NCBI GenBank assembly: GCA_043228905.1
Contig: JBHGNT010000011.1
Coordinates: forward strand, 10,726,001-10,790,000
Reading direction: 5' to 3'
Length of the DNA stretch: 64,000 bases
DNA from: Azolla caroliniana
Taxonomy: Eukaryota; Polypodiophyta
How positions within the stretch are numbered: the first letter of the stretch is position 1; every line of letters begins with the position of its first letter. The notes under the pieces are model-generated. The model worked only from the letters and a program-made list of their open reading frames with translations. It was not told the origin of the DNA and did not search any database. The position numbers and the translations under genes are program-made. Shown in pieces: positions 45,318 through 56,449 of the stretch.

Positions 45318-48300
45318 TCCTGTCTCCCCCTCAAGTTCGGCGTGTCGAGGTGATGCAAACCCAACTCACCTGAGAAATGTTGTAACGTGTCTAGACCAAG
45401 AGGTTTGGTGAAGTTGTCGGCAACCTACCGATCCATCGGAACATATGCTAGTTCGATTTCACCGGAAAGGACTTGCTCACGGACAAAATGGTAGTGCACC
45501 TCAATGTGCTTGGTCCGGGCGTGTAGTACGGGGTTTTTCGAAAGGTGGATACTGTTGAGTTGTCGCAATAGATCATCGTCGGATCAGACACCTCCACATG
45601 CAGATCTCGTAACAGTCATTTCAGCCAAATGACTTCGCACGTAGCGACAATCACCCCTCGATATTCGGCCTCTGTGCTCGACAGTGCTACTATCGGCTAC
45701 TTCTTACTACTCCACACGATTGCCGCACTTCCTAATGAGAAGGCATATCCGGATATGGATCTACGATCATTGGTGTTTTCGGCCCAATCGGCATCCGTGT
45801 AGCCAACTAACTGCTCGGCTACGCCTCCCCGATACAACAACGCCATGTCTTTCGTGCCGCTAACATATTGCAATATCCTTTGTGTGCACTGAAGGTGTTT
45901 GAGTGTAGGCTGTGACATGAATTGACTGATCAGTCCGATCGGGTAACTGAGGTCCGACCGAGTAATCGTCAAATAGATGAGGCTTCCGACAATCTGTCGG
46001 AACCATGTCGGGTCACACGCCTTTCTTGAATCTTGGCGAACCTTGGCGTTTCTATCCAGAGGGGTCGAGATGGGTTTACAGTGTGCCATCCCGAACTTGA
46101 AGAGCATATTCAACACGTAATGACGATGGCTGATCAATATGCCTTCGGGGGTGCGGATCACTTCAATCTCGAGGAAGTAATGAAGGTCTCCAAGATCCTT
46201 CATTTCAAATGATGCCGCAAGCTGAGACTTTACACGACGGATTTTGTCCAAGTCGGCACTGGCGATGACTAAATCATCACCATACAGTAGAAGACTAACC
46301 GGTCCATGTTGACCTTGCTGAACAAATAGTGAAGAGTCTGATTTCGACATCGTAAACCCCATCTTACGTAGCCGTTGCGTAATCTTTGCATTCTAGACTC
46401 GCGAGGCTTGCTTAAGTCCGTAAAGTGACTTCTTCAGTCGGCAAATTGCCGAAGAGTTTCATTCGGATAGAAAACCGGGGGGTTGTACCATGTACACTTG
46501 TTCCTCAAGATCACCCTGCAGGAACACGTTCTTTACATCCATTTGATGTAAGTGCCACCCCTTCGCTACCGCGACGGCTAGCAGAACTCGCATGGTAGTC
46601 ATCTTCGCAACTGGCATGAAGGTCTCGTCGTAATCTATGTCGTGCTTCTATGCGTAGCCTTTTGCAACTAAACAAGCCTTATAGCGGTTGATAAAGTGTC
46701 AGTGTTGTACTTGACCTTGTAGACCCACCTGCGTCCGATCGGCTTCACACCCTTCGGTGCGTCAACCAGGTCTCAAGTCTCATTATCAATTAAAGGGCGC
46801 ATCTCTTGCTCCATTGCGGCACGCCAATTTGCATCTTTCGCGGCTTCTGCGTAGCTCTCTGGCTCATGCATTTCTGCCACTCGCGTCATGTATGCATAAT
46901 GATGTGCCATGTACTCATTATACCCGTACCTCTTTACCGGGTTCTTCTGGCGGGTAGATCAACGTAATTCGTGATTACCTGATTTCACAGCCTTTTCAGC
47001 CGATTTCGACCTCTTCCATGGAGGTTCCTTCTCAATTGGCTTGAAGTCAGATACACTACGATCTGATTCGTCACTATTGAAGTTGTACTCCAACATCTTT
47101 TTCTTCCCCTTCTCCTTGCGTGTAAACCGTCTCCTCGGTTCCTTACGTGGGGATACTATGGCCGAATCTCCACTACTCACCGTCTCTTCAATAGGTTGGC
47201 CATCTTGGCCCAACCCCTCATTCGGCCCACTTAGCCGAAATGAGATCGGACTCTCTTCCAAAGCTCCAATTTCTTCATCACGCGGAGGCATCTCGGCCTC
47301 GTTGACCTCTTCTTCAAAATTCAGAATGGAGTCGAGAGGTGTTAGAGGTGAGGGCAAGTACCACAAAGTGGACTCGTCGAACACGATATCTCGACTTACG
47401 CAGACTTCCTTTTGTTCAGGGCCCGGAAATTTCGGTAAGCCGAAAACAATATTCTTCGACTGCATTTCACAAAGCTGCGGGAAGTTAATATGGCTGAACC
47501 ACTTATGCCACAGGTCGATGTCCGACTCGACCTTCTGCCCTTTTGCGAACAGCGCGGTTCCGGCTTGATTAGTGTCGAGGATAAACATCCTCCCTTCATG
47601 GCGCCCTTAGGCGATTATCTTGCCTTCCTCTTCTATGAAGCAGCTGAGATGCGTGAATCGAACTTGCATACTTTGGTCGACAATCTGTCCGACCGACACA
47701 AGGTTCTTGGTTATTGTCGGGACGTGCAACACGTTCATGAGCTTCCCTTTCTGCCCGACGTGGCTGAGGGGAACTTCACCGACATGTTCGATGGTATGCG
47801 GAGTGTCGTCTCCGGTTTTGATCACTCCTTGCTTTTCCGGCTTCTCCAAGTACGAGAACCATTCCTCGTGACTCGTCATATGATTTGACGCTCAAGAATC
47901 AACATACCACACCTCGCTCTATTTCGAGGTCTTCACGGCCATCGAATTGGCCTTGTACTTCATTATGAAGGCGGGGCCCGATCCATTTCCGGCTCGTTCG
48001 GAGCCCTCAGCGTAGTGGGACTTTTGACGCCTTCCTGCGTCTCTCCCACTCGGTCCGACTTTTTTCGAATCAGCTTGTTTCTTTTGGCACTCGCTCTCCC
48101 TGTGGCCTTTCTTCCCATAGTACCAGCATTCTGTTGTGGCCTTATCTTGCCGACTTTCGGCGCCGCTATGACTCCCCCTGCTTCAGGAGGGTTTGGAATT
48201 GCTTCCGGCATTTCGATTATGCCGTACGTTCTGCTCTTTTCGGCCGCTTCCATTACGTGCTGATCCGCCTCGTCCACCACGACCACATGACCTATCTTCC

Positions 48301-48960
48301 TCAGTGTATAGCATCTTGCCATCGGCGTGCGTACTCGTTGACGCACCCGCATGGTTTTCCTCCACGAGCAACATTGACTAAAGCTCGAAGAACGAAGGTG
48401 TATTCTCCCTCGTACAAACCTCCGTTCAGAACGCTCCGAACTTTGACGCTAGCCCACCAAGACAAACCTGCACCATTTCATCTTCCTCAACGTTCACGTT
48501 GACGAAGGCGAGAGAATCTTAGATTTCCTTGATTCGGGCCATGTAATCGGCCACAAACAGATCTTTCTGTCGGACATTGTTGAGCTCTTGTCTGAGTTGC
48601 AGCTTCTTGGCCGTTGTGCTAGCGGCGAAAATCTTCCTGAGATTCGCCCACGCGTCCTTTGGCATCTTGCCATCCTGAATATAGCTCAATAGTTGGTCGC
48701 TCACACAGGACGCAAAGCAGTAGAGAACTCTACTTACCGCTTGTTCCCAAGCCGAAAAATCCCTGTGTGTCGATTCGGGTGTTGTATCATTAGCTCCTTC
48801 GACATAACTCTAGTAGCCATGACCAAGCAGGTACTGGTGCATCTTGTACGACCAAGATGCGTAGTTGCTCCTGTCGATCTTCTCAATCGGAAGTGAGCTT
48901 TCCATTCCTCTGTCCATGTCACTGTCTTGTCTTTTCCGAAATCAAGAAGAATAAACTCAA
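45318..48960 (-). pseudogene. copia gag-pol remnant of C3 lacking integrase
   Basis: Gag (UBN2-like) lies at 48950-48300 (WANLRKIFAASTTAKKLQL, ADYMARIKEI). The knuckle reads CWYYGKKGHRESEC, with Tyr for the second Cys. Protease-to-pre-integrase follows at 47879-47607. The open piece 47588-46959 runs from MFILDTNQAG (GAG-pre-integrase) straight into VSRDIVFDES, which belongs after integrase, so about 300 integrase residues are deleted. RT is at 46950-45950 (LLLYGDDLVIASADLD, where the motif is YGDD in place of YVDD). RNase H (YTDADWAENT) continues to about 45340. Further stops are present. Confidence 0.82.
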
Positions 48961-49010
48961 ACCTGTCTTTGTCGCAAGCTTTTCTGTCGACTGTAGAGGA
49001 GTCTCAACCC

Positions 49011-49026
49011 TCGCGCTCTAATACCA
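49011..49026 (-). other. Primer-binding site of C3
   Basis: TGGTATTAGAGCGCGAG on the minus strand, one mismatch in the first 12 bases from the initiator-Met site TGGTATCAGAGC. It adjoins the LTR end with no spacer. Confidence 0.75.
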
Positions 49027-49041
49027 TGTAAAAGAATACGT

Positions 49042-49675
49042 TGTCGAGGTATTCCTCGCGGATGCGTGGAATGAGGCGGGACCTCGGGGGTCTTGTACCG
49101 AAGAGCAAGAGAGAAAGGAGAAGGGAACTCACTACGTGCGAGCGTAGATTCACAGGGACACGGCCCTTCGACACAAAGACGCGAGTGGGACAGCGACACA
49201 GAGAGACACGAATGTATGTATGTATTAACAAAGACAGACAACAAGAACACGAAGTCGGTTACAACCGAACAGGCCGGCGAACAGATGCCGATGCCTGTTC
49301 GTAAACGCACAGAAAGGAAAGAGTAGGTTGGAGGTGCTGCCGGAAGCACTCGGGCATTCCTCAGAGCAGCGCGAGCCTCCTGAAACCTGCGCAGAAAGAA
49401 GCTATGGAGTTTCGAAAGAGAGAGAGAGAGAGAGAGAGAGAGAAGCCTTCACCCACAAACCGACAGCACTTCGTCCTCAACTCTCCGCGATCCTTCGCCC
49501 CTCCTCGTCTCCCTCCTTTTATAGGCAAGGAAGGAGTCGTTTCCCCTTTACTTCCTACCTACCGAATCTACCTGCCTAGGATCTCCTATGTACAACATAA
49601 GGCGCACGTGCATGAAGAGCCAGTTCCTACGCTCCGGTGCACCGATTCCGCTTGTGGACGGTTTTCTTCACGACA
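49042..49675 (-). repeat. 3' LTR of G6
   Basis: 634 bp, TGTCGAGGTATTCC...TTCTTCACGACA on the plus strand. The minus-strand TATA CTATAAAAGGAGG is at 49512-49524. A GA microsatellite at about 49419-49442 accounts for the length difference from the other LTR. Confidence 0.93.
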
Positions 49676-49690
49676 TCCGCCCCCACCTAA
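49676..49690 (-). other. Polypurine tract of G6
   Basis: Minus-strand AGGTGGGGGCGGA directly before the TGTCGTGAAG start of the 3' LTR. G5 has GTGGGGGTGGA at the same place. Confidence 0.75.
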
Positions 49691-49748
49691 CCGCGCATCC
49701 ACCGGCATGCGCCAAATTGAGTTGGGACGGAGAAAACCGGTCCAGCCT

Positions 49749-50255
49749 TTATTCCCCGCCCGTCGGTTCTTCTTCGGTTTCGGATCGTTCGTCGTCCCGG
49801 TTCAGGTTATCCGGATCCGGCTCGTCGTCGTGATGCTTCTTGAACGCTTTGATCCGCTTCCCAACTACCGGTATCGCCATTCTCGTGCCGTCGAGTTCCG
49901 CCATATGGTATGTCCCGTTGTCGTTTGTGCTTTGTAGCACGTAAGGCCCGAACCACCTTCTTGCGAACTTCCGTGTCGCTTGGTGCTGGTTGTCGAGGCT
50001 GCTGTTGTAGACTAGCACCCAGTCGCCTTCCTCGATCTTCTTCGGTTGGAGCCGGTGCGTCCGGTCAAACCGGGCTTTGTTCCTCGTCCTTGCCACCCGA
50101 AGCTTTTCCGCAGCCTGCTCCACGTCCTCCGGTCTTCGCTCGAGCTGTCGTATGCGCGCCGTCAACAGTTCCTCCCGGCTCATCTCGTCTCTCCAGTCCA
50201 CGGTTGCCCATGAGGAGATCGTACGTTCCATCGGCATGATCGGCTTCTGCCCCAA
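49749..50255 (-). pseudogene. Integrase C-terminal part of G6 (frameshifted)
   Basis: Open piece of 168 residues in a different frame from the upstream integrase, overlapping it by about 190 bases. It includes a helical REELLTARIRQLERRPEDVE segment, then FARRWFGPYVLQ...NGTYHMAELDG, a GPY/F-type module, then an acidic tail. No chromodomain is seen. Confidence 0.8.
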
Positions 50256-53013
50256 ACATGAGCTCTGCCGGCATGAATCCAGTTACCGAACTGTGCGTAG
50301 TTCGGTCCGCCCACAACGCGTAAGGCAACAGCCGCGGCCAGTTCCCGACTTGACCTCCGCATGCCCGAACTAACGCCTTGACGATCGGTCCGTCTCCGCG
50401 CTCCACCTTTCCATTCGCCTCTGGATTGTACGCAGTGGTAAGCGAGAGCTTGACTCCTAACCGGTCGAACAGCTCCTCGGCCTCTTCGGCGTCCAACTCC
50501 CCGCGATCAGCCACGATCTTCCCGACGCACCCGTACCGGCATATCACGTCCTTGATCAGGAACCGACATACGGCTGCAGTCGTTTTGTTCTGAAGGGCCC
50601 GGCCTTCCACCTGGTTCGTCAGATCTTCCTGAGCCAGGACCAGGTACCGCATCTGTCCTACTCCCATCGGCATCGTCACCAGATCTACCATCCATTTGAA
50701 GTGGATGGTCGGAGGGTACGTAGGGTGAAGCTCGTCCCGATGTCGGACTACGGAGTGCATCTGACAGCTCTCGCAAGTTGTCACGAACCGATGCACGTCC
50801 CGGTACAGTCCCGGCCACCAGTACTTCCCCTTTATCTTCTCGAACGTGGCCCACGTTCCACGGTGACCAGCCCAAGGGCTGTCGTGGTAAGCCGTCAGCA
50901 GCTCCTCCTGATCTTCCTTCATCGCCACCACCCGGAGCGGGACGCCGTTCCTCTTCTTCGGGTGCTTCCATAAGTATCCGTCCCGGAGAAAGAATCGGTA
51001 AGCTTTCTTCCGGATCCGGTTGGCCTCGTCCTTCGTCCATGACGCATCCTGCATCATTGTCCTCAAAAATCCACCGATCTGGAGCCACTCGCCGTCGTAC
51101 TTGCTCTCGTCGAAGTCGTTACGTGCCGGAGTGCTCGTCCCATCGGTCGTCACGTACGCCGCCTCAAAGAAGTCCACGCCGACTTCTTCGTCCTCCGAAA
51201 CCATGCCGCCCTCGTCATCAAACCTCGCCCTCGAAAGCATGTCGGCCATGGCGTTGTCCTTTCCGGAAATGTGCCGTATTTCCGGATCCAGGGACTTGAT
51301 GTATGCTATCCACCTGAGCATCGCCAGGTCCGGTGTCGCGCATCCGGAAACCATGCCGAGAATTGGCAGGCAATCCATCTCGATCATCACTTCTGTCCCG
51401 ATCAAGTAGTCTTTGTCGGCCTTTACTGCTGAAACGATACCCCAGAGTTCGCGTTTAACCTGGGCGTACCCTCGTTGTCGCTCACTGAGGACCTTCGCGC
51501 CGAATCAGATCGGGAACTAAAGGCCGTCCCCGTCTTCTTGGTTGACGACCCATCCGATCCCGGTCGGACTCGTATCCACCGTTATGTATACCGGGGTACC
51601 CTTCTCGTAGACAGCCTTCCGGAGCGCCGGTGCTGCCGCAAGAGCTTCCTTCAGTTTCCGGACCGACTCCATGTGCTCGTCTCGCCACTCGAATTTTCGC
51701 CCTTTCTTCAGCAACCCGTATAGCGGCTCCGCAACATGGGCGTAATGCGGGATCCATATGTGGTAGAATGCGCATGCCCCCAGGAACCTCCGAACTTCCG
51801 TAACCGAGCTACAGTCGGTCTTCATCGCGGAGATGGCTTCTACCTTTGCCGGAGACGGCTTCCGGCCATATGGTCCACATAGGTGTCCGATCACCAGGAT
51901 TTCTGATTGCCCGAAGGCCGATTTCTCCCCGAAGAAGGTGAGCCTCGCATCCTCTAGCCTTTGTAGCACCTTTTCGCAGTCGTCGATGTGTGCTGCCACG
52001 AATCGCCGGCATCCGTCCGGTCCGAGTGTTGCGTCCTTCTCTTCCACCGGGCACCCCTTGATCGGGATGTCGTCTAGAAATGGCATGGTGATGTCCGGGA
52101 TGCAATCCCTCAGTACCTTGTTCATTGCATTCACCATGTGGGCCACCGAGTTGGTCCCTCCTTGTGGCAGGGTACACATTCGCACTAGGCCGAGGGGAGT
52201 TCGCATCGTCGTAATGTCTCTGCTCTCCACGGCTAGCTGGAACTGGTCGTACCCCGAGTATAGATCACCGACCGAGTAAATCGACCTTCCGGCGAAGGCC
52301 TCCGCGAACTCGTCTATGGTCGGTTCGATTCCTGCGTTCCGAATGGTCACTCTGTTGACCGGTTGCAGGTCCTGAATGAAGCGCAATGTTCCGTTTTTCT
52401 TTGGTACGGTAAACCATCGGTTCGAGTATGGCGCGCTCGACGGTTCGAGAATACCCATATCGACTTTCTGCCTCAGTAGCTCCATCAACTCCGGGATGTG
52501 AGCTCTTGGTACCGGAATTGGCTTGAGATTCCACGGCACATGCGGTACCGTGAATATCACCATCGGCTCCACGATTGTCGGGTCTACGCACCCGATCTTT
52601 TCCGGCGAGAATGCGAAGGCTTTCTCGTGCCTTCCGAGCATCCTCCGAAACCGGTCTTCCTCCGCCGGTAGTAGGAACCCGCCCCCACCGATCTTGAGCT
52701 CCCGGAGCGTCCCGTCGATGAAGGTGTGTCCTATGCAAGCCGGATCTCGTAAACTGGGGGCCGACGCCACCCCTCTGATTCGGGACTCGTTGCCCTCCGG
52801 TAAGGGTGCCGCGACTAGCCTTACCTTCCGGTCCACAGTCTTGTACTTCGTGCTAACTCGGGCCGTCTGATCCGACCCGAGCCCCCGACTGAAGTTCGCG
52901 ATGACTTCGTACATCTCTTCGGAACATACCGGTATCGTCCGGTCTTCATTAAGGTCTTCTCCGGCTACCTTCCTCAGCATCCCCAAGGTGTCGTCGAAGG
53001 AGACCGCCTCCAC
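50065..53013 (-). pseudogene. RT-RNase H-integrase of G6
   Basis: Open at 53013-51517 (498 residues), then a TAG, then the same frame again; 51405-50065 is open for 446 residues. RT: FTVPKKNGTLRFIQDLQPVN, SIYSVGDLYSGYDQFQL and MPFLDDIPIKGC (FLDD near 52078). RNase H: TVDTSPTGIGWVVN and the ADMLSRARFDDE end. Integrase: zinc residues in HRG and CESCQM, then FKWMVDLVTMP, IVADRGELD and ANGKVERG, which supply the D, D and E of the catalytic triad. Only the TAG at 51517 and the C-terminal frameshift near 50250 disrupt it. Confidence 0.87.
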
Positions 53014-53243
53014 GGCTCCGCTGATTTCCTCGTCCGGGCCGAGAACTCCGCACGCTCGAAGTCACTCCTCCGCCCTTGCCCTTTTTCGGCCAACGATGCC
53101 GACTATCATACATCCTCCGTCGTCGGAGAAGCAAAATTTCCTGCCTATCGTACAAGGTTTCTACGGTTTCGATTCTATCGTACAGCTGTGGGGTCTTTCC
53201 TGAGTGTCCGGACTGTCTCGGCCCCACGCCTTGGCAGCCCTCT

Positions 53244-55370
53244 CTAAAAATCCTCCCGGTTCTCGCCACCGAGGGATTCGTGGTTTCGCTCGTGGTTCGG
53301 CCGCACCGTTAGAAATTGGACCGAATGGCGCCCGTCCTGGCTTTTGACCCTCGCGTAGGCTGAACCGTTGTCCAGCACATTGGTCTCCATCTGCGCTGCC
53401 GTGATGTATGGTTCCCCTAATATGACCGGGTGCGAGGACGTCTCTTGTACGAAGAAGTGTTGGTCAATCTCGACGTCGCCAATCTTGACTCGCACGTTCA
53501 GGCAGGCCCCGTGCAGTTCCTCGGTGGCGCGCGTCGCCGCCCGTATCTTCCACCCGTGCTTGGTGTTGATCGGCCACTTTCCCTTCTTATAGAAGTCCAT
53601 GGACATCAGGTTTATTTCCGAACCGTGGTCCACCAATGCCACCACCGGTTCCTGAACATCTCCGATCTTTATCGGGGTCTCCGTGGTCGCTCGGGCCCAG
53701 TGCGGCCTTGAATAGTGGCTCTCCGCCCACTCATCTTCCAGCGCCATGTCGTCGATGTGCGTCGTCCGCACCTCCACCGATCTTTCCGGTTCCGTCTCCG
53801 TCGACAGCCTCTTCCGTTTCACCAGGTCCACAATGGAGTCGTGGAACTCCTTCTTGGCGATCCCTAGCACCTCTCGTAATGACAGCTCCACTTTGCTGTC
53901 GAGGATCCGTTCTTCTAGGACCTTTCGTAGGTCCGTGGTCCTTTCTATTTCCGTCCCCAGTCGGTATCCGCCCTTCCTGGGGTTATCTTGCAAGCTGGAC
54001 CCACCGGCGTCGTTCCATCGTTGCCCGAATCGGGTCTCGTACCGTTGTGAGGGCCCGGCCGATCCGGCTTTCCCCACTCGTTTGTCTTCTACCAGAGCCT
54101 CGTAGTTCCGGCAGGCAGCTTCTACGAAGCCCGTCTTCTCCTCGACCGGGTCGCTCCACCCGGTTATTTCCCGGACCCGTCTCTCAGCGCGGTCCGTTTC
54201 ATCTTTCCTCAATCGTGCGCCGGCGAGGCCTTCCAGCATTGCCGACCAGAATCCGTCTTTGCTCTCCTTTCAGGCCTCGCTGCCCCCGACCCGAATACCG
54301 GCTGACGCCGAGTAGTGGATGGCCTCCACGTGTCAGGCCGCTGCCTCTTCCATCAGTCTCTTCATACCTCCTCGCCCGTCGTTTCGGTTCTGGGCCCTTC
54401 TGGTGTCGCCGGCGTGCACCCGGCCTTCCCACAGGTACACCACCCGGTTCCTCAACGCCTCTGCGAAATCGCCGCAGTCCTTCCGAATGTGGCCGACCTC
54501 GTCGCACCACATGCACCTGTTCCCTGCTGCCGGCCGTTGGTCACGAGCCGGTTCGCCGCCTTCCCTTCGAGCCTGGGCGATCTGGAGATCCTTTATCACC
54601 CGCGTCAACTCCTCCAGCGCTGCTCCTCCGGATGAGCCATTGACCATGCCGGTCGAAGCCGAACCGGTTTCGAGCCACTCCCGGGCTTCTGCCCTTCGCT
54701 CTTGCGGTGCCGGTTCAAGCCTCCTTGCCGTGACAGAGCCCGCACCGGCCGCCCCGTTATCAGCCCATTCTCGCCGTTTGTCGAAACGGCCACAGACTCT
54801 CTTAACCGCAGCCCAGTCGGTCGTCAGCCCGTCTTCGGTTTCCAGCAAGGAGCCAACTTGATCCCGGTCCCGCTCGTCCACCGACTTGACGAATAGTAGG
54901 ACCCGTCTCATATCCAGAACGGTTCGGTCAAGCGCCGAAAGGCGCGCAAAGCGTTCCGCAAACTCCCGGAGGAGTGCCGACACGTTTCTTCCCTTGCCAG
55001 GGGACTCCACCCATTCCATGAAGTCCCGTTTCGAAAGCCGGAGCGCGTCGTCCAGCCCGTATTTTTCTAGGAGTCAGCCTTCGAACTCCTTCCAGGTACG
55101 GCTCTCCGCCCGTACCTCGAGCACCTCCGCATGGATGCTCGGCATCGCCACTCGAGGGAACCCGGCAAGACGCCTCTCTTCCGGAATGTCCCGCATCAGC
55201 ATTTCTGCCCCGTAGGACGCCAAATACTTCGTGGCATCCTTTCCGCTGAACCGGCCGATCGTACCGATGACCGCCTCAATGGCTCTGTCGAGGGCGTCGG
55301 AGCCCTCGCGTGCGCTCAATATCCGATCCACGGCCGAAGCCATGGCCTCCGCAAGATCCGACCCTTTCAT
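53244..55370 (-). pseudogene. gag-protease of G6
   Basis: The likely start is ATG 55370 (MKGSDLAEAM), 23 bases after the primer site. One frame is maintained to 53244 but is cut by TGA at 55074, 54333 and about 54260. Gag has a helical matrix/capsid-like part (LREFAERFARLSALDRTVL) and a single knuckle, CMWCDEVGHIRKDC. The protease has ALVDHGSEINLMS, a D-H-G active site shared with G3, and the downstream HPVILGEPYI, which matches the second hydrophobic-Gly motif of retropepsins. It ends at TAG 53244; a frameshift links it to RT. Confidence 0.87.
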
Positions 55371-55392
55371 CTTCTGCTCTTCTGCCGCCTCT

Positions 55393-55410
55393 TTCACGTC
55401 GGGTTCACCA
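55393..55410 (-). other. Primer-binding site of G6
   Basis: TGGTGAACCCGACGTGAA, three bases after the LTR and identical to that of G3. Complementary tRNA not identified. Confidence 0.7.
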
Positions 55411-55413
55411 AGA

Positions 55414-55785
55414 TGTCGAGGTATTCCTCGCGGATGCGTGGAATGAGGCGGGACCTCGGGGGTCTTGTACCGAAGAGCAAGAGAGAAAGGAGAAGGGAAC
55501 CCACTACGTGCGAGCGTAGATTCACAGGGACACGGCCCTTCGACACAAAGACGCGAGTGGGACAGTGACACAGAGAGACACGAATGTATGTATGTATTAA
55601 CAAAGACAGACAACAAGAACACGAAGTCGGTTACAACCGAACAAGCCGGCGAACAGATGTCGATGCCTGTTCGTAAACGCACAGAAAGGAAAGAGTAGGT
55701 TGGAGGTGCTGCCGGAAGCACTCGGGCATTCCTCAGAGCAGCGCGAGCCTCCTGAAACCTGCGCAGAAAGAAGCTATGGAGTTTC

Positions 55786-55821
<36 letters not shown>

Positions 55822-56051
55822 CCTTCACCCACAAACCGACAGCACTTCGTCCTCGACTCTCCGCGATCCTTCGCCCCTCCTCGTCTCCCTCATTTTATAG
55901 GCAAGGAAGGAGCCGTTTCCCCTTTACTTCCTACCTACCGAATCTACCTGCCTAGGATCTCCTATGTACAACATAAGGCGCACGTGCATGAAGAGCCAGT
56001 TCCTACGCTCCGGTGCACCGATTCCGCTTGTGGACGGTTTTCTTCACGACA
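55414..56051 (-). repeat. 5' LTR of G6
   Basis: 638 bp. The minus-strand TATA CTATAAAATGAGG is at 55888-55900, the only transversion between the LTRs (C to A) falling in this TATA-flanking stretch. The GA tract at about 55790-55819 is four bases longer than in the 3' LTR. Confidence 0.93.
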
Positions 56052-56055
56052 ACGT

Positions 56056-56446
56056 GTGTAGAAGCGTATGTGAAACACAGAGTACACAGTTCAGAAAAAC
56101 ACAGAAAACACAGAGATGGAGAGGGAGAGGGAGAGACAGAGAGAGAGAGCAGACAACTCAGTTCTATTTCAAAATAATGACACTCTGTACATACTTCGTG
56201 CTCAGTGAGCACCTTTTATACAAGCCCTGATAATCGGGTTGACACAAGTACTGACAGTACTTGACTACTCATAAATGAGCCTACTACACTAACTCCCAAA
56301 ATTATTCCTTACGAGGAATACCATACTAACGGCCTTTCAGTTTACGCACCGATATGGCCACATTATGCGTACTATTTTACGCACCCAGTCTACGCACTAG
56401 GTTACGCACCGTGTTACGCACCCAATGTTGATCTTGTCACTCAACA
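56056..56446 (-). repeat. Main part of the C3 5' LTR
   Basis: In its own direction it starts TGTTGAGTGACAAGATC, like the C2 LTR start TGTTGAGAATCAAGC. It has a TATA box, TATAAAAGGTGC, near 56212-56223 and a CTCTCTCCCTCTCC tract, and continues after G6 into ACGTATTCTTTTACA at 49041-49027. A TACGCACC motif repeats four or more times at 56343-56422. Confidence 0.7.
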
Positions 56447-56449
56447 CAT

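Larger units (their letters stand above)
49042..56051 (-). mobile_element. Complete gypsy element G6 (DHG family), 7,010 bp
   Basis: Two near-identical LTRs (49042-49675 and 55414-56051) enclose a primer site, gag, protease, RT, RNase H, integrase and a polypurine tract on the minus strand. ACGT flanks both ends (49038-49041 and 56052-56055), a 4-bp target duplication. I counted seven substitutions between the LTRs (six transitions, one transversion) plus a 4-base difference in a GA tract, about 98.9 percent identity. Despite that, the coding region has at least four stops and two frameshifts, so it needed helper functions or decayed after insertion. Confidence 0.93.
45318..56446 (-). mobile_element. 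Ty1/copia element C3, split by G6
   Basis: Minus-strand copia made of a 5' LTR (56056-56446 joined to 49027-49041), a primer site (49011-49026), gag, protease, a shortened pol and a polypurine tract (45318-45335). Gypsy G6 (49042-56051) is inserted 15 bases from the internal edge of the LTR; removing it and one ACGT copy rejoins an LTR of about 406 bp. No 3' LTR is found left of the polypurine tract. Confidence 0.75.

Noticed and set aside
53636-54643. 335-residue plus-strand Pro/Arg/Ser-rich ORF
   Set aside because: Antisense to G6 gag-protease in GC-rich DNA; composition typical of a shadow frame.
55074-55832. Gag ORF starting inside the 5' LTR of G6 with a Ser/Leu run
   Set aside because: The upstream part is LTR and GA-repeat translation; the ATG at 55370 after the primer site is the sensible Gag start.
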